DNA of 64,000 nucleotides from the NCBI GenBank assembly GCA_034769895.1, contig CM068371.1:399419469-399483468 (forward strand). The letters run 5' to 3'. The stretch is from Magicicada septendecula (Eukaryota > Arthropoda > Insecta > Hemiptera > Cicadidae). Both the position numbers and the translations under genes were made by a program. Within the stretch, counting starts at the first letter, position 1. Each line of letters opens with the position of its first letter. Under the pieces are notes generated by a model, which worked only from the letters and a program-made list of their open reading frames with translations, made no database searches and was not told the origin of the DNA. This document shows positions 1 through 10,870 of this stretch, one piece after another.

Positions 1-2158
1 GATATGGGTATTGTTAATTATGATTATTTCATGCATATAAATGTTTAATGTGTTTTAACGTAATTATTTAAATTTGTTCATTGAATTATTAAATGTGGCA
101 TAGAATTTTATTGTTTTGTTGAAGATTTGTAAGTGCTCTTAAATTAATGTTATGACATGAATAAGAATGAAAATGATTTTAATAAACGTAAGTTAGAATG
201 GATTCGTTAGTATTCTATTGATTTATGTAAAACCCTGACTCACAACTTAACCTTTCATTAAACAGTATCTATATTTATAATTCAAGTTAACGATTATCAA
301 ATAAAATTACTCAGAAAGATGCACAGAATAGAAGTTTCGAAGACAGTTAAAGTCAGAAGTAATTTCATACGTAGCAAGTTTGAGCGTGAATAATTAATTA
401 ACTCTAATTCAATTTATACAATTATTTATTATTTAAAGAAATGAATTTGTTAACATTGCATATGGGAGTTCAACACATGACATTAACTATATCGTATATG
501 CTAACCCAAGCTCAGAGTTAGATACATTTTGATCACAACTTTATTAAGGAGATAATTAAATCAGTTTACGCAACAATTTGCATTCAGATATTATTATTGT
601 GGTACATGATGCTCCAACATCACGGGGCAATATTAAGTAAAGATTTACGTACCTATAAAAGTAATCAATCAATTTTTATATAATTAATGAATAATTAATA
701 TATGCAAATAAATTTGCATGAAGATTAACATCGTAGAGTCAATCACTTGGGTTGGGTCATAGTCATTTGTCTCGTCATAGTCATTTTATTTTCACTAGTT
801 ATACATTTAATATAGTTGATTCATAGTTTTTTCCCTGGTATTGGGGTGGCTTTTGTATTGTAACAATATACATAACACAAAGTTGTTGTGGATGTTTTAT
901 AATGATTGTTAATTCACTCCAAGAGTCTCCTCTTCCTTCATCAATTACAAATATAAATAAAACATCATTCATCCCTTATAGGATGTAACGTTTGTTTTGT
1001 TTTCACATGTGATTATGGGTTACACTTGGTTTATTTCATGTATTTGAGTTAACTTTTACTTTAGTGTTCAATACTTTTTGTCCTTTTAGTATACGCTGTG
1101 ATTGAGTATTCTCAAATATATATTTATAACCACTCACTATCGTATATCACTTATCACAATGTTTTTGTTCACTCACTGTGTATCTACTTATCACTTGGTT
1201 TCATTGATTTGATTTATGTGAATTATTTTTATAATTAACACTTATTATTTCTTTGTTATTTAACAGTATTATATTGAAGTTATACACACATTATTTCATT
1301 ATTTTATTACATATTTAATTAAGGTAGGTATTGTACTTTCAATGCTTGTTATAAACAAACATATTCTCATTTTTTCTATGAAGTTATTTGGTATTGATGG
1401 TCATTATGCATGCCAATCACTTGGGGTGGGGTCTTGTCTTTGTCATCGTCTTGGTCATTGGTCATCACTATATTTTATTATTTTTTTATTATTTAAAATG
1501 ACTGTATTTTTCTCATCTTCTGCGTTGCTAACTGCATAGTTGTTGTTAATTCTTAACGTTGTTTCATTTGTTATTCTGGTGGAGATTTTATAGCGTAACA
1601 ATATATATTGCAACAATACATATATTTGCATATTTTCCCAGGGCGGTATGTTTGTAAATATTTAGCATATAAAATATATGATGAACAGTTTTTAACAATA
1701 TAATGCTGGCTAAGAATTGTCAGAAAGCGTACACCTGCCCCCGCGAGTGAATACAGCGCTTGTATGTTTGTGTGTGTGACCGCAAGCTACGACAGGCAAG
1801 AATCTACGATTGGGGTGATGCGTACGAATTCTCTCTAATCAGGTTTTAACTGGATAAAAATAAACTAATTAATACGTTTTAAACCTGTGAACAAAGACTT
1901 CCCCCATTATAAAAACACCATTACATTAAGGAATTTTTAACGAATATAGTGATGTAAAAGTATTGCAGAAATTTGCAATAATAAAGACACCAGGTAATTT
2001 AATGTTAATTATTAGTGTAATTAAATAGTAATTAATATGTGTGTTATATGTGCGTGACCAGAAAAAAATTACGCAAACGATGATATCGCTTGTGCTACGA
2101 GTATGTTTACGAAATCGCGAAAATGAACCAAAAAGTGATTTGTAATTAAAAGGACGCT
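1..2158. other. AT-rich non-coding DNA
   Basis: No protein-like frame, RNA gene or complete element recognised. The stretch is AT-rich with frequent stops in all frames. It contains one diverged internal duplication, listed separately. Confidence 0.6.
741..1612 (+). repeat. Diverged direct duplication (two units, spacing about 670-720 bp)
   Basis: Two blocks, about 741-890 and 1412-1612, share an ordered string of landmarks: CAATCACTTGGG then GGTC, repeated GTCAT motifs, a CTGGT-rich stretch and finally GTAACAATATA. The sequence between them is not obviously shared. An old duplication or two decayed copies of one repeat are both possible. Confidence 0.4.
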
Positions 2159-2221
2159 TTGCACATAGTGAAATATCTAACAGGTCGAAAACAGTCCTGG
2201 ACTTGTCAGATTGCCGTCCAG

Positions 2222-2229
2222 TATAAATA
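2222..2229 (+). promoter_or_regulatory. TATA-box-like motif
   Basis: TATAAATA lies in a locally less AT-rich stretch, followed about 25-30 bp downstream by a TCAGAG initiator-like motif. It could be a pol II core promoter of a decayed LTR or of an unrecognised transcript. No gene follows it, so the call is weak. Confidence 0.25.
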
Positions 2230-2430
2230 CCACCGGCAATTTTGGGGCGGTCTCAGAGACTCAAGAAATCGTCACACAACGTCACGCTGCCGGTCTGCCG
2301 ATCGATCGTCATCTTTACCACGCACACCAAGACTTATGGAGGAACTCTGGACCATCACAAACAACACCCCGTAGAGACAGAGAACACAGCATCAGCACAA
2401 TCATCATAATCATCAAATTCTCAGAATTCA

Positions 2431-2432
<2 letters not shown>

Positions 2433-2462
<30 letters not shown>
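2433..2462. repeat. (AC)n microsatellite, about 15 units
   Basis: Uninterrupted AC dinucleotides. Open frames on either strand here are histidine/threonine or valine/cysteine runs produced by the repeat. Confidence 0.98.
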
Positions 2463-2465
<3 letters not shown>

Positions 2466-3228
2466 ACGGTAACGTCGGCAGTACGCAGGTGATGAATAAA
2501 CAATTATATTTTTGTTTGTGAAAAGAACTCTCAAAAGAAACTTATATATGAACAGTAAAGGCTTAAAGTTTTAAATTTAAATAGTAGTTAAAGAAAATAA
2601 TTTATTTTAACAAGAAAATTTAAAAATACTAATCTTTTGTTGTATATTACAATTTGGGTGTGTCAGTAGACATAAATAATAAGTTGGAAGTAAATGTTAT
2701 TTTCTATTTTGTTTATAGCAACAATTAGTTTTATTCTTGAGTTTGAATATTATTTTTGTTTGTAAATGAGTTGCTATTATTTAAAATTTGAGTCAAAGTC
2801 AGACACACTGAAATAAAAAGGTTTACATAATTTGTTTAACATGTCTGTTTAGCTAGTAAGATTATACGGTTGTTTATTTTATATGTCATGAACATCCACA
2901 GAAGTTTACATTGTATTTGTGTAAACTTATAAAAGAAAATATTTTTATTTATCTAAGATTCGAATTTTGTAATATTTGCATTTTTCTATTAATATTAATA
3001 AATCATAGAATGATTATATTGAAACGGTTTTAATTAATTATTTCATGTCAACAAAATCTCAATCCTCTTTGAAAATTATTTAATTATTGTGCAACTACGT
3101 ATACTTGACGCAACGAGAATAAAAAATCCTGCGACCTGGCCGGTATACACTTCATAGTTGCGTTGAGTACATGGTAATGTATTTGTGTAATTTTCGTTAT
3201 AATACTTGTAACGTTGCAATATATATAT
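2463..3228. other. AT-rich non-coding DNA
   Basis: No gene or recognisable element seen. It ends in an (AT)n stretch immediately before a TGTTACAAACC block that may be an LTR start. Confidence 0.6.
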
Positions 3229-3482
3229 TGTTACAAACCAGATATAGTGTGTAGAAGACAGATAAATATTTTATAATTGGAAATGTTGTCTTCAATCAAT
3301 CCAGCCCCGCGATGGAGCGCCAATCTGTTACAAACCAGATTCTTTATGGTGTTATAATGATACTCTCCTTTAAGCCCCGCTGTTGGGGTAGCCACTCTAT
3401 TACAAAACAGATATAATGTAGATAGATAAGTGTAGATATAGTTGTTATATTTCTTTGAAGGTGTTATCTTCAATCAATATTC
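3229..3482. repeat. Triplicated LTR-edge / primer-binding-site-like block
   Basis: A motif of the form TGTTACAAACCAGAT (also TATTACAAAACAGAT) occurs at about 3229, 3327 and 3398. The first two units end in AGCCCCGC followed by GCGCCA or TAGCCA. Units 1 and 3 also share the tail GTCTTCAATCAAT or close to it. On the minus strand unit 1 reads TAACAGAT then TGGCGCTCC, the arrangement of a Gypsy LTR end followed by a TGGCGC-type primer-binding site. I infer a rearranged LTR/leader junction; no gag or pol lies beside it. Confidence 0.45.
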
Positions 3483-5897
3483 TTCAAAAGTTGGTTTAAA
3501 TTAAAATTATTATTAGTAGTGTTGATTATTAATAATAGTTGTGTGGGTGTTCCCGTTTAATTCTTTCAATTTAAAAAAGTATTTAGCACTTCACTGTTCA
3601 CCTCCCCACTTACCATATGTGGATGTTATCAATGTTCTGTTTGGTGATTTCTTCCACTTTATACATATATGTGGATATTCTACTTGAATATCCTAAATAA
3701 TACATATGCACAATAAACTAAAATAAGGGCTTAGTTGTAATTTGAAATGTAATGAACATTCAAATTCTGCCGCCACCTTCTGATAGAACTAGTTATGAGA
3801 ATTAAACTATTTTAATTTTTTAAATCAAAAACTCTTTCCACTGGTAAAAATAATTGAGATTTATTAACAGTTCTGAAATGCCATTAACTCTTTTAAATAA
3901 ACAATCAATCACTAATATCTTTACAAAATAATAATTATTATGAGCAATTTTTTAAAACTCTTTTAACCTCAAGGCTGGTAACACTGAGATCTGATACAAT
4001 AACTTTAGTTAGCGAGGTTATGTCCTCTTTACACAGTTAAGTTACCAAGTTCGTGTGTTCTTGGAAGTTGCATGATACCAGATACAAGATGTTATCTTTT
4101 CTAACAATATTTAATAAAGAATTAATACAAAAAAACAAACAAATATTAAAAATGAAAGTCGGTACCATAAAACCGATAACTATCGTACCATCGTACGCTG
4201 AATATAATAGACACAGCAGTTACCTTGATAACATGTGCTCTGTGCTGCACTGTTAAAAATTACTACTATTATTTATTAGTTGGTTATAAAAATCATTTAT
4301 TGGCAAGAGAAAAAAAATCTATAATAAAAAACTCTTGTGATAGCTTTCATTTGATTTATATTACTTGAGAACAGAATTATGAAAAGGTGACAAAGTTGTC
4401 GTTATTATTTCTAGGTTAGTTAACAAACGTAAGTAGTTACTGTGGATAAGTAAATTATTCATTGAGTTCTTAATAATCTAAACACATATATTTTATTCAT
4501 AATGCATCTGATGTGTAACTATCAGTTAATTAGAATATTTTTCGCAAAAAAAATTATTTATTAGTCAAATCGAACGAAATGAGTCAAATGAGCGACTATT
4601 CATTACACTCATATTTGTAATATTTAAATTAATATTAACTTCTTTAAGTACGATAAAATCGTAAAACATTTATTTTTTAAATTAATAAATGCGAGATAAT
4701 TCTTTTATTTAATTCTGATAATTTTCATCATGATTAATACACTTCGGTACTTCTGACTAGAGTAGTACCCAAACAATAATTCTCCGTTCATTAACAGAAA
4801 TTATTATTTCCATTTTATTTGTTAAATAATAAAAATATAGTACTCCCTGTTTTTTACAAAACACAAAACTCGAAAACACGACCTTTATTATACACTGGCC
4901 GTGTTTATTAATTGAATTCACTTCGCACTGGACACTCGTTATTTCTTTGTTGTGTACAGGTTATGTGTGTATAGCGTAACTTATGAACGTGTCGCGCACA
5001 ATTTAAATACAACTTAATACATTTCTTCATCGACCTTGCTCGTCGAATTATGCTGGTAGACCCTTTGACGACTGAATGATGACTGAACGCTTCACCTAAG
5101 CGTCTCCTGCTTGTCTGGTTATTTTAATTCATTTGATTGGTTTAAATTGTCGAACTCTCCACCCCAAAACACCTCGGTTAAATAAAACTTTTAATTTTTT
5201 ACCAATTTCTTATATGGGTTGGAGACTATAGTGACGTAAGCGTTGATACACCAAATGATTAAAAAGTTTATAATTGCTATAACTTCTTTATTAATTGTCG
5301 TATCGTTGAATAGTTAGTGGCAATAGATCGCGGACACCTTTGGCTTTAAATAAAGTCTAAACAAGGATAAAATCCGTCCATTATTAACTCACTACAACTA
5401 TTTCACAAATTCCTATGGTGAATCTTAATATTAATAAGTTTATTTCACCATATCTTACTCCAATTACACAATAACACTCCTTATTAAACGTTTTGAGTCC
5501 ATTTCTCATTTGTTTAATACAGAAAATAGGTGCAATTATTATTCAAACAATATTTGGTAATGGCGTCCTCAAACGTCCATATTCGATTATTCATAATCGC
5601 TTATAACAGTATTATTTCTTATTTAATGACATTTGTTTGGCATTCTAACAATAATATATACATTTATTTACATCGGTTTACACTTTGTTATATGAAAAAT
5701 GTTGTTTTTCATATACTAATAGTCTTATCAAAATACCTTCTGTTCTCTTTTCTTTAAATTGTCACTTTGTCAATTATTTTACCATATAAGGTATATAATG
5801 TTACAAATGAAAATAGTGTACAACTATAGTACCTTGTTTATTTAATGTATTTATCAGTCTTTCGCTATCTGAAAGCTTTCCAATTCTTAGTATTGGG
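3483..5897. other. Non-coding stretch
   Basis: No gene recognised. AT-rich, with a slightly GC-richer island near 4.9-5.15 kb. Short open frames here have no recognisable domain. Confidence 0.55.
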
Positions 5898-6417
5898 TTT
5901 GTTTACATCAGGTTTTGCCATGACAGTCAGTTAGTTTTTAATAAATCAACAACTAAATTGCTATTATTACATCTGATATGTGTTCTCATAGTAGTATCAG
6001 ATATTTTTCTGACTACTGATAACATTTGTATTCACCTTTGAACAAGTTTGGATAGTGCATTTTGCTTAACTAACTTTTTACATAGTGTTTGTTTACATTT
6101 GGTTCCACAATCATAGTCATTTAGTTTTCAATAATTTGTCTATAAAACTAACTACTGGTAACACTTTCAGTAATCCTTGGACAAGTTTTAATAATGTATT
6201 TTGCTTAACTAATTTGTCACATTGTGTTTGTTTACATCTGGCTATACATTCATAGTCAGTTAGTTTCCAATAATTTGATTATAAAACTATTATTATTATA
6301 ATTGTGATCTGTTCTCATAGTAGTACTAGATATTTTTCTAACTACTGGTAACATTTTCAGTAATCCTTGGACAAGTTTTAATAATGTATTTTGCTTAACT
6401 AACTTGTCACATTGGGT
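5898..6417 (+). repeat. Three-unit diverged tandem repeat (about 190, 139 and 191 bp)
   Basis: Each unit starts TTTGTTTACAT (5898, 6088, 6227). Each runs through a CATAGTCAGTTAG-like segment, an ACTACTGGTAAC-like segment and GGACAAGTTT, and ends TTTTGCTTAACTAA. Unit 2 lacks about 50 bp containing the GTTCTCATAGTAGTA segment kept in units 1 and 3. This looks like a decayed minisatellite or LTR-internal repeat. Confidence 0.8.
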
Positions 6418-7771
6418 TTCTGTTCTTCTAGCTTTGTGCTATCATTTTTAATCTGCTTTATGTGCTGTGTATTTCAGTATAAAATATTATTTATTAGTGT
6501 GCATCATTATTTATAATGAACCTTTGACTGAAACAATTGTTGATGGTTGCTTGGTTTAATTAACATATATGATTTTGTGTTATAGGTGCACTCCCTATGG
6601 GGTTATGTATCAATGTGCAACATATTCTTATGCAGTATTTGCTTCTACTATTATGACTTCATTATGGTATTCTATTACAATGGTTTAATTGTTGATTAAT
6701 ACACATGTTTACACTATTTTTCTAAACAATAACACAAGTATTCTTAATCTAATGTTATTACATTTCTTGTTGTGTTGTACCTAATTTTTGGTACATTGGT
6801 TGTTTGATACTTAACAAACTAGCTTGTTTGTTATTATTTCTTCTGGACTTTCTTTATATTTTATTCTGTCTTGCCGTGGCATTCTGTTATATTTCATTTT
6901 AAAATGTACAAGGCTTTTATTATCAGTTTCTATGAACTATGATTTTACTGTTCTATCTTACATTTCTCTTGGTGGTCTTATGATTATCTATTTTGGATTA
7001 CAATCTTGATTAAATTGGTCACACTAATTGTCTGTGCATTTTAACTATTTAATCTTTGATGTTTCCACTATAAAGGTAACACATTTTCCTCTGTTATAAA
7101 CCTTCTCACTTGTATTGTCTGTGGGGTTTATTTGGGTTAAAATTGGTTAACTTGTTACAGGTTCTCACACTTACATTAAGTTTTCACTATTACTGTTTGT
7201 GATTTCTTAAATATGCTAAACACTGTTTCTTCATAGTTGATAATCGTTATTCTTCTTCCGGTCACTAGTATAGTTCCTTGTATACTTGGTGAGTGGTGAT
7301 TTCTTGTATTGTCCATACATTATCTTCACTCTTCATGTCATGTTTCCTTGCTCTTCTTCTTCCTTTCTTCTTTTGGTTTAAACGTCTTCTTCAATATTTC
7401 CATTTGTAGTAGTCGTTGTTCCATAGTATTTATATTTATAAATAGATTGGTTGGTTTGCCATCATTGTGGTTGCTCTTGAGTTGTCTTTTTTTCATTTTA
7501 CATAGTTATTATTTTTGTTGGTTCCCCTCACTGTTGGAATCTATTGGGCCTGGTTTCTAACATTTTATATTCGCTCGTGGTCATTTTCTTTCTCTCTTTT
7601 GTACTCGATGATGCTATATTACACTTCCTTCTTCTTTGTTGGAATTTTACAATAATATATCTGTAGATACACACTTTTTGTTTCCACTATTTTACGTACT
7701 TAGAACTATTTTCATGATTTCCCGTCACTTGACGTAATAATTGTTTACATTATGTAACTACCAAATTTGGT
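6418..7771. other. Non-coding T-rich stretch
   Basis: No gene or complete element seen. The plus strand is T-rich, so hydrophobic pseudo-peptides appear when it is translated; none has a recognisable domain. Confidence 0.55.
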
Positions 7772-7795
7772 ACGTTACAATATATATTGTAACGT
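7772..7795. repeat. Perfect 24-bp palindrome
   Basis: The half-site ACGTTACAATAT is followed by its exact reverse complement. It reads as an LTR end (GTTACA), an 8-bp ATATATAT spacer and an LTR start (TGTAAC), so it may be two LTR termini abutting a target duplication. Imperfect relatives sit near 860, 1597 and 3212. Confidence 0.9.
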
Positions 7796-9779
7796 CTCGC
7801 GAATATTATTTAGTACGTCTCGAGTAATTTACGTCTATAAGATACTCTTCGATAAAATCTCGCTTAATTAAGAGTTACAGAATTTGTTATCTTTGTGTTA
7901 TATGCTTTCAAAATCGAGTGTGTGTGATTATAAAAAGGATATTGATTGATTTTCTTAAATTTGTCTGTATTAAATCAATACCGTTGTTTGACAAACGGTC
8001 TTAGGAGAGAGAGTAAAGAAAGTCAAAGAGAATTACTCTCTTGGTATACGATAGTATAATTCAAATTTTTTCCGCTCGTGACATCAGCTGTTGTCTGCTT
8101 TTACGAACCCATTTGAGGTTAAATGACTTCAAATAGTACCGTACGTAATAATTTCTTGATGACCGGACTGATTCCCTGTCTCTTGTCGATCTTCTTATTA
8201 CCTGTAACCAACTAACATCTACTGGAAATAATACACATTTTGGTATTTTAAACACAAGGCATTCCTTGAATTTATTTAATATTTATGGTCTCCCAACACA
8301 TGAATAGATAATCGATTACGTCATAAATCACAGAGTTACTTCGATCTTAATTTTACGAACATATATCACGTAACAAATATTTATTATTTCAGTTTTAATA
8401 AAGAGAAAGAAATAAGTAATTAGTTTCCCAGGGTTATTTAAGGTTCTTTGAACTATGAGTAAGTCAGAAATGTATATGGGTCAGTATCAAACTTTACATA
8501 AATTATTTTAAAATTAGTATAATTTGTATCATGCAGTTGATTTTTTTGACCGCTAGAGCGCAGGCTACGTTTCTTCACTGACAACACGAACGTTATTTAA
8601 TGGCTGCCGGAATGTTATTAATCAAGCCACGTTTTGCTGTTTTTTGGTTAATTAAAATAAAGTTTATGTTCACCTTGTCTCCAGATGAATTTAAAGAGAT
8701 GGTGCTGTTTCTAGTGCTCTAAGTTTATAGTTGAGGTGTAATTTAGTTAAATTTTAAAAAGAAACGTTCTCACCCAACGATGTTGAATTTCTGTAGACTA
8801 GGCTTGAAAATGGATAGCTGATTTTTCAATTTCCATCAATTTGCTGGCGTGAATTATTCTGTTCCAAGGATGTCTAGGATGTAGTGGATATTACTCATTA
8901 AATTTATTAATTTTGTAACGGTTAGTTCCGAATAGTAATTATAATTTTCTTAATTTTTACAAGACATTACATTTGTTTCAACTGCTCACTTCCAATATAT
9001 CTGAACAATTAATTCCATTTCTTGTTAGTTAGTTACTCATAGTAACCAAGAAATTTATGGTTTTTTATTGGCTAATCTATATACCTTTTAGTATATAGGC
9101 TAATAATAATAATTATTATTTCATTTCTTCTTTTTAGAAAAAATAATCCTTTACAAATTTTACCTATAATCAAATTTAATTTATTTACGGTTTTTCTTTA
9201 TATCTTTACTTAAACTTGTCTACTGGTATTTTATATTTTAATTCCTTTTATTTTGGTTTATTTATGATTTATAATTCATTTAAGGTATCCTTACTCTACA
9301 CTATTTTTTACATGCCATCTTGCTAACATATTATTATTTGGCCATTATTATTATTATATATATAACCCTGGATTATTTTACATCTAAACAAAAAATAATT
9401 ATAGTAAACAAAAATATTACTCCTAGTTAGCCTATAAGACCTTTGTGGCCTACACAATATAAAATTACAACAAATACAAAAAATACAAAACTTGTCAATA
9501 GTATCATAGTCTATTGCTACAATACTGATTTTTTTTCATCTCTAGCACAAATTTGTGAGACGCTCTTTTTAAATGTATGACACTTTCACCGATTACACTA
9601 TGTTCCACTTTGTACACTGCACTTTTATGAATATTGTTTACAATGTTTACAGTGTTTTTTTAGTACAAAGGTTCTCATAGCTTGATACCCAATCCCCATT
9701 TCTGACTTTTAAAAATGGGTGATTACTGGTTTTTACTCTGGTGATTATGTTATCATATTTGGGCAGGGGTTATTTAACG

Positions 9780-9781
<2 letters not shown>
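7796..9781. other. AT-rich non-coding DNA
   Basis: No gene, RNA or repeat family recognised. Confidence 0.6.

Positions 9782-9848
<67 letters not shown>
9782..9848. repeat. (AC)n microsatellite, about 33 units
   Basis: 67 bp of uninterrupted AC, the longest of the three AC arrays in the window. Confidence 0.98.
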
Positions 9849-9851
<3 letters not shown>

Positions 9852-10022
9852 AGATTGTTGTGTATACAAAAAATTATTGTATACGAAAAGGCCTTCAGTT
9901 ACATGAATCCAAAAATTCCATAATGGATGCAAATCTTGAGGCCTCAACATAAATTTTGGAAATACCGAAAGCTGGTTATTGGAAGTGAAGGAGCAGATTC
10001 GGATATTATGGTAAAACAGAAT

Positions 10023-10448
10023 TTTTTAGATGCCTTACGCTGATATTAACAACAGATGGTAAGAGAAGTGGTGAAGGTGTCAGCGACAAAATAAAACAAG
10101 GGAAGTGGTGACAAAGCAGTTGAATATCGTGCTTTGGAGTGGAAATATCAGCCACAAAACCAAGAAGATGATTTACATTGCCATTTTAGAAAACATAGTA
10201 CCTGTGAGTCTGAAATTTGGGAAATAAATCAAGGAAACTCACGAAGGCTTCATGCAACGAAAATGGTCTTCTGGAGAAGGTATTGTAGGGTTACTAGACT
10301 CAAGTTCATTAGAAATGAAGGTGTCAGAAGGTTAATCGTTGTAGGCAAAACAATTGTAGATAGTATAAATACGAAACGCCTCACACATTGTGGCCACGTG
10401 GAATGGATGCCTGATGATCGTTGGCCCAGAAAGTTGGTATATTAGCCT
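10023..10448 (+). pseudogene. LINE reverse-transcriptase C-terminal remnant
   Basis: The conceptual translation resembles the region downstream of the RT domain in insect non-LTR retrotransposons. There is a segment like TTDGK followed by SDKIKQG. After it come SEIWEINQGN, then FWRRYCRVTRL, and finally the tail motif HCGHVEWMPDDRWPRKL, a version of the GHVERMPDDRWPKR tail. The clearest open part is 10134-10445. RT catalytic motifs are absent, and frame changes upstream mark it as a 5'-truncated dead copy. The LINE clade is not resolved. It lies just after the (AC)n array. Confidence 0.7.
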
Positions 10449-10469
10449 AAATGTACAATTTCTCCATCT

Positions 10470-10870
10470 GTAAAGTCCTGCTCCATTTTCAGGAGTAAAC
10501 CATTTTAAAACTTCTCTTCATTTCACATATTTCAACTGGAAGTTTTATATTTTCTTTATATTCTTGCTTCGTTTCCCTAATTCTACGTAGAATACACTTC
10601 CTGTGCGATTCATGTCTCTTCTCAATAGCAGTCCTTCATTCCTCGTAATACCAATTCTTTCGTTTCATTCTCTTCCGTTCCTAATAACTCTCTCTTGCAG
10701 TCTCCAGGAGTGCGCATTTAAAGTTCTGACACTTTTCTTCCACTGTTGTTGCAACTGACTCATTCAATTTTTTTCTCACTTTTCCAGCACATTCTGTGCC
10801 ATTACTGTATCTTTTAGTTTCTCTCTGATATTTTTGTATCTGAACTTTATGTGTACTGTATAATTATCAG
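10470..10870 (-). pseudogene. LINE remnant, linker between endonuclease and RT
   Basis: Read on the minus strand with stops, the peptide runs GSDNYTVHIKFRYKNIREK, then a QQQWKK segment, then RKCILRRIRETKQEYKEN. This order matches the region between the endonuclease SDH motif and the RT domain in insect LINEs. At least two stops interrupt it. It is opposite in orientation to the LINE tail at 10.02-10.45 kb, so it is probably a different insertion. Recognition is by eye from short motifs. Confidence 0.45.

Larger units (their letters stand above)
3229..7779 (-). mobile_element. Candidate LTR-derived block, no coding capacity
   Basis: The left edge is TGTTACAAACC and the right edge is GGTACGTTACA, each next to an ATATAT tract that could be target duplication. 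The PBS-like motifs near the left edge would place an LTR end there on the minus strand. Against this, the block would be very long for an insect LTR, has no second copy here and encodes nothing. It may be several nested LTR remnants. Confidence 0.25.

Noticed and set aside
2211..2503. Open frames through the (AC)n array on both strands
   Set aside because: The length comes from the dinucleotide repeat; no domain or codon bias.
5898..6417. CRISPR-like array
   Set aside because: Units are long, diverged and lack short identical repeats with unique spacers; the DNA is eukaryotic.
10405..10440. CCTGATGATCG followed by CCAGAAAG as another hammerhead core
   Set aside because: GAAAC, stem III and stem I are absent, and the sequence is explained as the LINE tail codons for PDDRWPRK.
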